From positions 30,927 through 94,926 of the forward strand of contig NZ_JBLXDO010000016.1 of the NCBI RefSeq assembly GCF_048263965.1: 64,000 bases of DNA. Direction: 5' to 3'. The notes beneath the pieces are model-generated. The model was not told the origin of the DNA. It saw nothing but the letters and a program-made list of their open reading frames with translations, and ran no database searches. Below, in pieces: positions 17,170 to 24,993 of this stretch; position 1 is the first letter of the stretch, and each line of letters begins with the position of its first letter. A program made the translations under genes and the position numbers. This DNA comes from Ferrimonas sp048263965 (lineage in GTDB: Bacteria; Pseudomonadota; Gammaproteobacteria; Enterobacterales; Shewanellaceae).

Positions 17170-17984
17170 GCCGGCTGTGTCGACTTGAAGGGGTAACTCG
17201 GCAAGCACTCTATCAGCGAGAGAAGCGCTACAAGACCAGGCAGCAGAGTCTGAAGCCACTGCTGTCTATGGTGATGGAGCTCAGGCGATACATGCCCCGC
17301 TTGGGCACCAGAAAACTCTACTTCCTGCTCAAGCCCAAGTTGAAAGAGAGCGGCATCAAGCTTGGCCGTGATGGCTTGTTCCACTATCTGCGCCATCATC
17401 AGTTGTTGGTGAAGCCCAAACGCAGCTACATCAAGACCACCTGGAGTAAACACTGGATGAAGAAGCATCCGAACCTGTTCTCCGACATGGTGGTAACCAG
17501 GCCAGAGCAGGCCTTCGTCAGTGACATTACCTACGTCGAGAGTAACGAAGGCATCCATTACCTGTCATTGGTTACTGATGCGAGCTCCCGAAAGATAATG
17601 GGCCATGAGCTCAGTCGAGAGATGAAAGCCTGCGATACAGTGAAAGCGCTGAAGCGAGCGGTGGGAAATCGAGTCACTCAGAAGCCCCTGGTTCATCACT
17701 CGGACCGCGGCAGTCAGTACTGCTCGGCGATATACCAACAGGCGTTGGCCAAATCGAACATCACGCCATCGATGACCGATGGCTATGACTGTTATCAGAA
17801 CGCACTGGCTGAGCGGGTCAACGGCATCTTAAAACAGGAGTTCCTGATTACTCGGTGCAAGACCTTCAATGAGCTTGAGAGAGTGATAGAAGAGTCCATC
17901 TGGACCTACAATCATCGAAGGCCGCANNNNNNNNNNGGAATGAAAACACCGGAAGAGGTGCATAGAAAAGCCAGTTGTCACTGA
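17118..17984 (+). CDS. IS3-family transposase OrfB (rve/DDE integrase domain)
   Basis: Catalytic part of the transposase, in the -1 frame relative to orfA and probably made mainly as an OrfAB fusion by frameshifting at 17112-17118; a GTG at 17130 could start a separate OrfB. The HTH_21-like region (LSMVMELRRYMPRLGTRKLY) is followed by the DDE domain: Asp in FVSDITYV, Asp in VHHSDRGSQYCS and Glu in NALAERVNGILKQEF. Ten Ns at 17927-17936 replace four residues between YNHRRP and GMKTPEEVH without breaking the frame. The stop codon lies inside a perfect hairpin (17970-17992). Confidence 0.92.
   Translation, partial: AFSRVARTLQAKQKAALSRLCRLEGVTRQALYQREKRYKTRQQSLKPLLSMVMELRRYMPRLGTRKLYFLLKPKLKESGIKLGRDGLFHYLRHHQLLVKPKRSYIKTTWSKHWMKKHPNLFSDMVVTRPEQAFVSDITYVESNEGIHYLSLVTDASSRKIMGHELSREMKACDTVKALKRAVGNRVTQKPLVHHSDRGSQYCSAIYQQALAKSNITPSMTDGYDCYQNALAERVNGILKQEFLITRCKTFNELERVIEESIWTYNHRRPXXXXGMKTPEEVHRKASCH
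17927..17936. other. Assembly gap of 10 Ns
   Basis: Ten undetermined bases inside orfB of the IS. The reading frame is kept across it, which suits a true gap of 10 bases, probably caused by multiple near-identical IS copies in the genome. Confidence 0.95.
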
Positions 17985-18036
17985 CAACTGGCTTAGTCAA
18001 AAACCGTCAACGTATTTTAGGACGGGTCATCGGGAA

Positions 18037-18426
18037 CTAGCCGCCGATACGCTCGCGGATGGCGCCGACGATCTGAGAGCCGTCGTGGCCATTGGAGGTG
18101 GCCCAGTCCAGCACCGTCTTACCGTCAAACTCAGGTTTTTGCAGGCTCTTGGCGGACAGACGCTTCACCAGGAATACGCCCACGTCGTTGGCGTTGTTGG
18201 TAATGGCACTGCGGATCATGGTTTCACCGTTGCAGCGAATGCCGTCGTAGATGTTGCGTACCTTAACATTGGACTCTTTCAGCTTCTTGCGCAGCCGGCT
18301 TTTGTTGTCATCGTGCACGTACTGGCAGATGTTGGCGATCAGTTGGTCGTTCGCCTGAACCTGCGGTGTCCAAGCCATGTTCACAACCAGGGCTGCCGCC
18401 ACCGCCAGACTCAGATGGGTCTTCAT
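18037..18426 (-). CDS. Small secreted DUF3718 protein
   Basis: A 129-aa exported protein. The signal peptide KTHLSLAVAAALVVNMAWTPQVQA probably ends at QA-ND. The mature part has the DUF3718-like run of cysteine and basic residues (ANICQYVHDDNKSRLRKKLK, then IRCNGETMIRSAITNNANDVG). Two cysteines may form a disulfide. Function is unknown. The gene ends seven bases beyond the right end of the IS, which did not damage it. Confidence 0.75.
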   Translation of the reverse strand: MKTHLSLAVAAALVVNMAWTPQVQANDQLIANICQYVHDDNKSRLRKKLKESNVKVRNIYDGIRCNGETMIRSAITNNANDVGVFLVKRLSAKSLQKPEFDGKTVLDWATSNGHDGSQIVGAIRERIGG

Positions 18427-18553
18427 CGCACCACTCCTTGTTACTTATCGTTATTAAAAGATTTACATAGGGTAACAGCGACAGCTTACCCCAGATGCTT
18501 AACGATGCAAACCGGGAGCATATGGAACCATAACAAGAGGTTAGGAATGTGAC

Positions 18554-19045
18554 TCAGTCGTACACCCGCTCCAGGGTGACGAAGTGGAGCTCACAGGCAT
18601 TGGCCTCATCGGCGGGCCTGATCTGGCGCTCCAGTTCACGCCACTGCAGCTGCTGATAATCGGGAAAGCGGGTGTCCCCCTCCACTTGCAGCTGGGCCAG
18701 GGTCAGGTAGAGCCGGTCCGCCTTCGGCAACAGGCTGGCGTAGAGTTGACCGCCGCCGATGATCATCACCTCCTCCTCGTGGTCCAGCAGTGCCAGGGCC
18801 TCATCGATGCTGGCCACCCGGGTCACGCCCTCGGGCTGATACGCCGGGTTGCGGGAGATCACCACATTGTGGCGTCCAGGCAGGGGGCGGCCGATGGAGT
18901 CGAAGGTGCGGCGCCCCATCACCACTGGCTTTCCCATGGTGACGGCTTTGAAGTGTTTCAGATCGGCGGGCAGATGCCAGGGCATCTGGTTCTCTTTGCC
19001 AATGACCCGATCAAAGGCCATGCAGGCAATCATGGAAAGGCGCAT
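18554..19045 (-). CDS. folA: Dihydrofolate reductase
   Basis: NADPH-dependent reduction of dihydrofolate. 163 aa (E. coli 159). Family motifs: SMIACMAFDRVIGKENQMPWHLP with the substrate-loop Trp, DLKHFKAVTMGKPVVMGRRTFDSIG, and MIIGGGQLYASLLP. The catalytic acidic residue is in PADLKHF. The ATG at 19045 follows GGATGCGCC-type sequence; the structured element at 19055-19290 is directly upstream. Confidence 0.97.
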   Translation of the reverse strand: MRLSMIACMAFDRVIGKENQMPWHLPADLKHFKAVTMGKPVVMGRRTFDSIGRPLPGRHNVVISRNPAYQPEGVTRVASIDEALALLDHEEEVMIIGGGQLYASLLPKADRLYLTLAQLQVEGDTRFPDYQQLQWRELERQIRPADEANACELHFVTLERVYD

Positions 19046-19054
19046 CCGTAGTTC

Positions 19055-19290
19055 CTAGGGCGTGTTTATCTTTGGTGTTTAGTCTTTGGCCGAGGATGAC
19101 GGCAATCAATCAAGGCGTTCGACTGCAGACATAGTGGTGTTATGTTGAAGTCGAACAACGCTGAGTGGTTGTCGTCAGTCCGGCCCCGAAGGGCGCTGCC
19201 ATCTTCCAGAGTGACCGCTCTGCTGCAGCGGACTCCCTGCATCTTAATGCCACAAGTACCAGATGCTGAAGCAAAAACATTCAGCAAAGG
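19055..19290. repeat. Compact multi-hairpin intergenic element upstream of folA
   Basis: Non-coding between folA and yjjB. Four consecutive inverted repeats: a long imperfect one (GGCCG 19088 to CGGCC 19185, inner perfect arms GTTCGACT/AGTCGAAC at 19117-19124 and 19149-19156, apical ACATA/TATGT); GAGT..CCGCT/AGCGG-ACTC (19209-19235); GCATCT/AGATGC (19239-19266); and GCTGA/TCAGC (19265-19285). This looks like a MITE or interspersed repeat rather than a gene; the small open frames across it have no coding signs. No second copy is visible in the window. Confidence 0.5.
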
Positions 19291-19300
19291 TCAACATGCC

Positions 19301-19768
19301 TTAGATAATGGGTTTGTTCCGGTACCAGATGAGGCCGGGCATCGCCAGCCCCACGCTCAGGGCTCCCAGGATAAACAGGGTCTTCAGGGCGTTGTACACC
19401 ACGGGCATCAGGCTCTCCGCCGTCACTCCCAGAGCGCTCATCTCCACCAGGCCAATGACGGTGTTAAAGGCAAAGGTACCGGGGATCATGGGGATGATGG
19501 CGGCCACCCCAAACAGCTGCATCGGCGCCAGGGTCTCCCTGGACCAGCGTACCGACAGGAAGCCGACCGTCACCGAGGCCGCAAAGGTGGCCCACTCGAT
19601 GGGGGCCCCCCAGGTCATGCACAGGCCGCGAACCATGTGACCGACCGCCCCGGCCAGGCCGCAGCGCCACAGGAAACGGCCGGGCACGTTGAACACCATG
19701 GCAAAGCCCACCGCGGGGATGGCGGCGATGGCGCCGTTGATCACCAGTTGCAGCAGGTTCATATCCAC
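19301..19768 (-). CDS. yjjB: Threonine/serine exporter-like small subunit (YjjB)
   Basis: A 155-aa inner-membrane protein with four or five hydrophobic segments (LLQLVINGAIAAIPAVGFAMVF, LFGVAAIIPMIPGTFAF). It is the ThrE_2-type half of a split ThrE transporter; E. coli YjjB (157 aa) with YjjP is reported to export succinate. The motif PMIPGTFAF is typical. Its start overlaps the yjjP end by 10 bp. Substrate here is unknown. Confidence 0.88.
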   Translation of the reverse strand: MDMNLLQLVINGAIAAIPAVGFAMVFNVPGRFLWRCGLAGAVGHMVRGLCMTWGAPIEWATFAASVTVGFLSVRWSRETLAPMQLFGVAAIIPMIPGTFAFNTVIGLVEMSALGVTAESLMPVVYNALKTLFILGALSVGLAMPGLIWYRNKPII

Positions 19769-20523
19769 CCCATCCCGGTCAATTGCATCGCCAGGGTGAT
19801 GCCGATGGCGGCGGAGGCGGTCATCAGGGTCGCCTGCCCCCAGCGGGCCAGGCCGACGTTATAGTGGCCCTTGACCATATCGGCGATGGCATTGAGCAGA
19901 GGAAAGCCGGGCACCAGCATCAACACCGCCGCCGCCATGGCCACCTCGGCGTCCGGGGTGGGCCACACCATGGCCGCCAACCGGGCCACCAGGGTGGTGA
20001 CGAAGGCGGTGGCGGCCCAGTTGATCAGCAGATTGAAGTGGCCCTTGGCCAGTTGCTGGCGCACCACCATGCCGATGCAGGAGGCCAGCACCGTCAGCAG
20101 CACCGCAGTATCGTCAGCGCCGAAGAGGTAGGCGAAACTGCCGCAGGAGGGGCCGATGATCGCCACCACCAGCCAGCGGTTCCAGGTTTTGGGTTTGAGT
20201 TGACGAAGCTTGCGGCCCACCTGGTCCAGATCCAGCAGGCCCTTCTCTGTCATGACGCAGATGCGCTGCACTTCACACACCATGTCCATGTTCAGGCCAT
20301 GGTCCCGCAGGCGACGGGTGGTGGTGACACAACGCTGCTTGTAAAGGGTGGTCAGCACCAGGGAGGTGGAGGAGATGGACAGCTCCACGCTCTCGACGCC
20401 CAGGGCCACCCCCAGGCGCTGGCCCACGTCTTCCACCAGTTCACTCTCGGCCCCCCAGGCCAACATCAGCTGAGCGGCTCTGACCGCCAGCCGGGTGATC
20501 TCATTCTGCTGAGCGAGTTCCAA
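19759..20523 (-). CDS. yjjP: Threonine/serine exporter-like large subunit (YjjP)
   Basis: The ThrE-domain half. It has a soluble N-terminal part (QNEITRLAVRAAQLMLAWGAESELVED, then SVELSISSTSLVLTT) followed by about five membrane segments. A TTG start at 20523 is proposed: GGGGAG lies seven bases upstream and the resulting N-terminus (ELAQQNEITRL) lines up with my memory of E. coli YjjP. The frame also has a GTG at 20544, which lacks a ribosome binding site. At 254 aa it matches the family (E. coli 256). Confidence 0.85.
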   Translation of the reverse strand: MELAQQNEITRLAVRAAQLMLAWGAESELVEDVGQRLGVALGVESVELSISSTSLVLTTLYKQRCVTTTRRLRDHGLNMDMVCEVQRICVMTEKGLLDLDQVGRKLRQLKPKTWNRWLVVAIIGPSCGSFAYLFGADDTAVLLTVLASCIGMVVRQQLAKGHFNLLINWAATAFVTTLVARLAAMVWPTPDAEVAMAAAVLMLVPGFPLLNAIADMVKGHYNVGLARWGQATLMTASAAIGITLAMQLTGMGWI

Positions 20524-20592
20524 CCCCAGACTCCCCAAAAACACGTCTTACAAACAGGTGTATTCTTCGAATAATACTCTTTTTCGGCCAGC

Positions 20593-20617
20593 AAAAAGGG
20601 GCACGAAGCCCCTTTTT
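20593..20617 (-). terminator. Intrinsic terminator of obgE
   Basis: AAAAAGGGGC-ACGAA-GCCCCTTTTT follows the obgE stop codon on the minus strand. Confidence 0.88.
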
Positions 20618-20628
20618 CACTGTTCAGA

Positions 20629-21795
20629 TTAACGCTGGTAGACCACTTCGACGTCGTAATCGTCGTCGTCCCAGTCATCCCAGTCATCGTCGTCCTCTTC
20701 GACAACGGCCTGATCCATCTGCTCTTTATGGTGGTGTTCCCACTTGAACTCCACCTCTTCCTCGTCACTCTGCTGCTCCTCTTCACGAGGCATATCGCGC
20801 AGCATCGCCATCAGCTCTTGGATCAGGTCATCGGTGCCGGTCCGGGACAGGGCACTGATGGTGCGCACGTCACCGTCCCACTCCAGGCCGTCGACGATGC
20901 GCTGCACCAACTCATCCTTCTCTTCGTCCAGCACCAGATCCAGCTTGTTCAGCACCAGGATTCTGGGTTTGGCCGCCAGCTTGGGCGAATAGGTTTCCAG
21001 CTCCTTGATGATCGCCTTGGCCCCTTCCACAGGATCGCTCTCATCAATGGGTGCCACGTCAACCAGATGCACCAGGGCACGACAACGCTCCAGGTGCTTA
21101 AGGAAGCGAACCCCCAGGCCGGCGCCGTCGGCAGCCCCTTCGATCAAGCCAGGAATGTCCGCCACCACGAAACTCTCTGAGGCGTTGGCCCGGACCACGC
21201 CCAGGTTGGGCACCAGGGTGGTGAAGGGGTAGTCGGCAACCTTGGGCTTGGCAGCGGACACCGCCCGAATAAAGGTCGACTTACCTGCGTTGGGCAGACC
21301 CAGCATCCCCACATCCGCCAGCAGCAGCAGCTCCAGCTTCAGTTCGCGGTGCTCACCTGGGGTACCCAGGGTCTTCTGCCTCGGGGTGCGGTTGACCGAG
21401 CTCTTGAATCTGGTGTTACCCAGACCGTGGTAGCCACCCTTAGCCACCAGCAGCTTCTGACCATGCTTGGTCAGGTCGCCGATCAGCTCCTGGGTGTCGG
21501 AGTCCACCGCCCGGGTGCCCACGGGCACGGACAGGACCTTGTCCTCACCCCGCTTGCCGGTGCAGTTGGCGCTGGCGCCATTGGAACCCCGGGTGGCACG
21601 GTGACAACGCTCAAAGCGGTAGTCGATGAGGGTGTTCAGGTTCTCATCGGCGATCAGGTAGACATCGCCACCATCGCCGCCATCACCGCCGTCCGGGCCC
21701 CCTTTGGGGATGTATTTTTCACGGCGGAAACTCACCACGCCGCTGCCGCCGTCTCCGGCTTCAACCCGGATCAGCACCTCATCTACAAATTTCAT
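20629..21795 (-). CDS. obgE: GTPase ObgE/CgtA
   Basis: Essential ribosome-associated GTPase acting in 50S maturation. 388 aa. The Obg fold (residues 1-158) has the glycine-rich GGPDGGDGGDGGDVYL. The G domain has G1 GLPNAGKST, G3 DIPGLIEGA and G4 NKLD. The C-terminal tail is unusually acidic (long Asp/Glu run with WDDWDDDDY), as in other gammaproteobacterial ObgE proteins. It follows rplU-rpmA, the usual order, but a terminator separates them. Confidence 0.97.
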   Translation of the reverse strand: MKFVDEVLIRVEAGDGGSGVVSFRREKYIPKGGPDGGDGGDGGDVYLIADENLNTLIDYRFERCHRATRGSNGASANCTGKRGEDKVLSVPVGTRAVDSDTQELIGDLTKHGQKLLVAKGGYHGLGNTRFKSSVNRTPRQKTLGTPGEHRELKLELLLLADVGMLGLPNAGKSTFIRAVSAAKPKVADYPFTTLVPNLGVVRANASESFVVADIPGLIEGAADGAGLGVRFLKHLERCRALVHLVDVAPIDESDPVEGAKAIIKELETYSPKLAAKPRILVLNKLDLVLDEEKDELVQRIVDGLEWDGDVRTISALSRTGTDDLIQELMAMLRDMPREEEQQSDEEEVEFKWEHHHKEQMDQAVVEEDDDDWDDWDDDDYDVEVVYQR

Positions 21796-21874
21796 CGCTC
21801 TAACCCGTCAGGAAAACAGCTAATAGTATACCAAGGATGGGATCATCAGGGATCGCCTCCCCCCCTTGGACGCA

Positions 21875-21900
21875 AAAAGCCCCGCCGATGGCGGGGCTTG
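21875..21900 (-). terminator. Intrinsic terminator after rpmA
   Basis: Stem AAGCCCCGCC-GAT-GGCGGGGCTT; on the minus strand it is followed by TTTTGCG. It lies between rpmA and obgE, so obgE probably has its own promoter or depends on read-through. Confidence 0.85.
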
Positions 21901-21920
21901 CAGATCGTTCGGTGAACGAA

Positions 21921-22178
21921 TTACTCGGCAACGATGCTCACGAATTTACGGTTTTGCTTGCCTTTCACTTCGAACTTCACCTTGCCGTTCGCGGTGGCGA
22001 ACAGAGTGTGATCGCGGCCTACGCCTACGTTGTCACCAGCGTGGAACTTGGTGCCACGCTGACGAACGATGATGTTGCCTGCCAGTACAGACTCGCCGCC
22101 GTAGCGCTTAACACCAAGGCGTTTGCTTTCTGAATCACGGCCGTTACGAGTAGAACCGCCAGCTTTTTTATGTGCCAT
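21921..22178 (-). CDS. rpmA: 50S ribosomal protein L27
   Basis: 85 aa, starting AHKKAGGSTRNGRDSESKRLG, the invariant L27 N-terminus that reaches the peptidyl-transferase centre. It ends with KFVSIVAE. Codon use is strongly biased as in highly expressed genes. It is the second gene of rplU-rpmA, 17 bp downstream. Confidence 0.99.
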   Translation of the reverse strand: MAHKKAGGSTRNGRDSESKRLGVKRYGGESVLAGNIIVRQRGTKFHAGDNVGVGRDHTLFATANGKVKFEVKGKQNRKFVSIVAE

Positions 22179-22195
22179 TTCTCGTTACTCCGTAA

Positions 22196-22507
22196 TTAGG
22201 CGTTGATGCCAGTAATCTTAACTTCAGTGAACCACTGACGGTGGCCCATCTGCTTACGGTGGTGCTTGCGACGACGGAACTTGACGATCTTAACTTTATC
22301 GCCACGACCGTGGGTCACAACTTCAGCAACAATCTTGCTGCCATCTACGTAAGGAACACCGACCTTCACGTCTTCGCCGTTAGCAACCAGAAGAACTTTA
22401 TCGAACTCAATGGTGCTACCGGTTTCAACGTCTAGCTTCTCCAGACGAACAGTCTGGCCTTCGCTAACACGGTGTTGCTTACCACCACTTTGGAAAACCG
22501 CGTACAT
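22196..22507 (-). CDS. rplU: 50S ribosomal protein L21
   Basis: 103 aa. Begins YAVFQSGGKQHRVSEGQTVRLEKL and contains FRRRKHHRKQMGHRQWFTEVKI, the L21 signature. Strong codon bias. First gene of rplU-rpmA; the promoter lies about 80 bases upstream at 22588-22616. Confidence 0.99.
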   Translation of the reverse strand: MYAVFQSGGKQHRVSEGQTVRLEKLDVETGSTIEFDKVLLVANGEDVKVGVPYVDGSKIVAEVVTHGRGDKVKIVKFRRRKHHRKQMGHRQWFTEVKITGINA

Positions 22508-22587
22508 AGTAAAAACTCCGCTTCACACGCCGACCGCGCCATGTTGGGGTCAGGGTGTGGCTTAAAACTTGTTGACAATGGCCGGGC

Positions 22588-22616
22588 ATTCTACGCCAAG
22601 GACACAAAACAGGCAA
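22588..22616 (-). promoter_or_regulatory. Sigma-70 promoter of rplU-rpmA
   Basis: On the minus strand TTGCCT, a 17-base spacer and TAGAAT form a near-consensus promoter. The -10 is about 80 bases from the rplU start, leaving a GC-rich leader. Confidence 0.7.
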
Positions 22617-22783
22617 GGCCCACGATAAAAAAGATCGCGAAAGGATCTGGCCGAATTGAGCGACACCTCAATCAATGGGCAAATGCGGCTGTTATGCTCG
22701 TGGAATTTGGGTAGAATTCGCTTCCATACTGTGCACATTATACTTACAGCTGCCGAGTTTGGCAGCCTACAGCCGGATATATT

Positions 22784-23752
22784 ATGGACCTGAACGCCAT
22801 CCGAGACTTGGCCGACAACGATATGAAGTTGGTCAACCAGATGATCTACGAGCAACTCCACTCTGATGTTGTCCTGATCAACCAGCTCTCCTTCTATATC
22901 ATCAACGGTGGCGGGAAACGGATGCGTCCGTTGCTGACTCTGTTGGCCGCTCAATCCGTAGGCTACGAGGGGGACAACCATATCCGCCTGGCTGCCATCA
23001 TCGAGTTCATCCACACCTCCACTCTGCTTCACGACGATGTGGTGGACGAGTCCACCATGCGCCGCGGCCGGGAAACCGCCAACGCCCTGTTCGGCAATCA
23101 GGCCAGCGTGCTGGTGGGTGACTTCCTCTACACCCGCTCCTTCCAGATGATGACCGACATGAAGAATCATGAGGTGATGGAAGGCCTGGCGGAAGCCACC
23201 AACGTGCTGGCCGAGGGTGAAGTGATGCAGTTGATGAACTGCAACGATCCCGACACCACCGAAGAGAGCTACATGCAGGTGATCTACTGCAAGACCGCCA
23301 AGCTGTTCGAAGCGGCGACCGGTCTGGCGGCCGTGGTGGCCGATCAGGATGAGGTGATTGTGAAGGCGCTGTCCGATTACGGTCGCTACCTGGGCACCGC
23401 CTTCCAGCTGGTGGATGATGTACTGGATTACACCGCCGAAGCGGACGAACTGGGCAAGAACATCGGCGATGACCTGGCCGAGGGCAAGCCTACCCTGCCC
23501 CTTATCTACACCATGGGTAAAGGCAGCGAAGAGGAGCGTCAGCTGATCCGCGCCGCCATCGAGAATGGCGGTACCGAGGAGATCGACCCCATCCTGGCAG
23601 CCCTCAACCATTGTGGCGCCCTGGAGTACACCATGGCGCGCGCCAACGAGGAAGCGGACAAGGCGATCGCCGCCCTGGCCCCTCTGCCGGCCAGCGACGC
23701 CAAGGTGGCCCTGGAGTCCCTGGCCCGCATCGCCGTGGACCGCCGCAGCTAA
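22784..23752 (+). CDS. ispB: Octaprenyl diphosphate synthase IspB
   Basis: Long-chain trans-prenyltransferase making the ubiquinone/menaquinone side chain. 322 aa (E. coli 323). The first Asp-rich motif is in LLHDDVVDES and the second in LVDDVLDYT; GGGKRMRP is the allylic/IPP-binding stretch. It is divergent from rplU, as in E. coli, and ends at a terminator shared with mdh. Confidence 0.97.
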   Translation: MDLNAIRDLADNDMKLVNQMIYEQLHSDVVLINQLSFYIINGGGKRMRPLLTLLAAQSVGYEGDNHIRLAAIIEFIHTSTLLHDDVVDESTMRRGRETANALFGNQASVLVGDFLYTRSFQMMTDMKNHEVMEGLAEATNVLAEGEVMQLMNCNDPDTTEESYMQVIYCKTAKLFEAATGLAAVVADQDEVIVKALSDYGRYLGTAFQLVDDVLDYTAEADELGKNIGDDLAEGKPTLPLIYTMGKGSEEERQLIRAAIENGGTEEIDPILAALNHCGALEYTMARANEEADKAIAALAPLPASDAKVALESLARIAVDRRS

Positions 23753-23800
23753 CAGATCAATTGGTATAGGGCTGGCTCACGACCCCACGCGCCAGAGACA

Positions 23801-23826
23801 AAAAAGGCCCCGACTGGGGCCTTTTT
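23801..23826. terminator. Bidirectional terminator between ispB and mdh
   Basis: AAAAAGGCCCC-GACT-GGGGCCTTTTT lies between convergent genes. Confidence 0.9.
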
Positions 23827-23843
23827 AATCTCTGGCTGACGGC

Positions 23844-24782
23844 TTAGCCGTTCACAAAGGCCTCGCCCTTGTCGATGTCACCCACCAGGGTCTCCATCAT
23901 GCCGTCCAGAGCCTTCTGTTCGAACTCGCTCAGGGCGCCATAGCTCTGCACCTCGGCCACACCCTCGCTGCCCAGCAGCACCGGTTGAGCGAAGAAGCGG
24001 CTGTGCTCGCCATTGCCTTCCACATAGGCGCACTCCACCACACCCTGCTCACCCTGCAGGGCGCGCACCAGGGAGGTGCCGAACCGGCAGGCCGCCTGGG
24101 CCATGGACAGGGTGGCACTGCCGCCACCGGCCTTGGCTTCCACCACCTCGGTGCCCGCATTCTGGATGCGGTGAGTCAGGGAGGCGATTTCCTCATCGGA
24201 GAAGGTCACGCCCTCAACCTGGGACAGCAGAGGCAGAATGGTCACGCCGCTGTGGCCGCCAATCACGTTGATCTTCACCTGCTCAGGGGCCAGGCCCTTG
24301 GCTTCGGCAATGAAGGTTTCGGAGCGGATCACGTCCAGGGTGGTGACACCGAACAGACGACGCTTGTCGTACACACCGGCGTTCTTCAACACCTCGGCGG
24401 CGATGGCCACTGTGGTGTTCACCGGGTTGGTGATCACGCCGATGCAGGCCTTAGGCGCCACTTCGGCCACCTTGCCCACCAGATTACGGATGATGCCGGC
24501 GTTCACGTTGAACAGGTCCGCACGATCCATGCCGGGCTTACGAGCCACACCGGCGGAGATCAGCACCACGTCGGCACCTTCCAGGGCAGGGGTAGGATCT
24601 TCACCCGCATAGCCCTTGGCGTTCACTGCGGTGGGGATATGGCTGATGTCCACGGCAACGCCTGGGGTTACCGGGGCGATGTCATACAGGGCCAGGTCGC
24701 TGCCCTTGGGCAGGTTCAGTTTCAACAAAAGAGCCAGAGCCTGGCCAATCCCGCCGGCCGCGCCGAGTACTGCTACTTTCAT
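23844..24782 (-). CDS. mdh: Malate dehydrogenase
   Basis: TCA-cycle NAD-dependent malate dehydrogenase of the LDH/MDH fold. 312 aa, the same length as E. coli. The Rossmann motif VAVLGAAGGIGQALALLL, the substrate Arg in ARKPGMDRADL, NPVNTTV and the catalytic His in VIGGHSGVTILP are present. The ATG at 24782 is chosen (GGAGA seven bases upstream); an in-frame ATG four codons earlier overlaps that ribosome binding site. It is divergent from argR, as in E. coli. Confidence 0.97.
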   Translation of the reverse strand: MKVAVLGAAGGIGQALALLLKLNLPKGSDLALYDIAPVTPGVAVDISHIPTAVNAKGYAGEDPTPALEGADVVLISAGVARKPGMDRADLFNVNAGIIRNLVGKVAEVAPKACIGVITNPVNTTVAIAAEVLKNAGVYDKRRLFGVTTLDVIRSETFIAEAKGLAPEQVKINVIGGHSGVTILPLLSQVEGVTFSDEEIASLTHRIQNAGTEVVEAKAGGGSATLSMAQAACRFGTSLVRALQGEQGVVECAYVEGNGEHSRFFAQPVLLGSEGVAEVQSYGALSEFEQKALDGMMETLVGDIDKGEAFVNG

Positions 24783-24838
24783 GGTGTTCTCCATCTATCC
24801 TTTGATGTGACATGGATCGCGTTTGAATGTCTGCGCTC

Positions 24839-24867
24839 ACCATACCCAAACACGGGTTTAAAGGCAA
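24839..24867 (-). promoter_or_regulatory. Candidate mdh promoter
   Basis: Minus strand TTGCCT, a 17-base spacer and TATGGT, about 57 bases before the mdh start. Confidence 0.45.
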
Positions 24868-24930
24868 TTTTACCAATCTCTTATTGACCCTTAACCCGAG
24901 CTCTGCTCCACTGCCATTCCGGGCCTGTAG

Positions 24931-24965
24931 TTGCCTATCCAGAGGCAAAGAGGCAAAATATGAAT
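24931..24965 (+). promoter_or_regulatory. Candidate argR promoter with ARG half-box
   Basis: TTGCCT (24931-24936), a 17-base spacer and CAAAAT (24954-24959). TGAAT at 24961-24965 abuts the -10 and matches one half of the ArgR consensus TGAATN4ATTCA; the second half is poor. Autoregulation is possible but unproven. Confidence 0.4.
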
Positions 24966-24993
24966 AACCCTCTAGAAACAACGAGCTGCCAGA

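Larger units (their letters stand above)
16731..18029 (+). mobile_element. Intact IS3-family insertion sequence, copy 1
   Basis: About 1.3 kb. Imperfect terminal inverted repeats are TGTCCCGTCCTGAAATA at the left and the reverse complement of TGACCCGTCCTAAAATA at the right. A 3-bp direct repeat TCG flanks it (16728-16730 and 18030-18032), marking transposition. It carries orfA and orfB in the IS3 arrangement with a -1 frameshift heptamer. Ten Ns (17927-17936) interrupt orfB but keep its frame. Seventy-five of the first 76 bases recur at 63925-64000. The IS3 subgroup is not assigned. Confidence 0.93.

Noticed and set aside
19066..19287. Short open frame on the minus strand upstream of folA
   Set aside because: It lies entirely in the hairpin-forming element and has no ribosome binding site or family resemblance.
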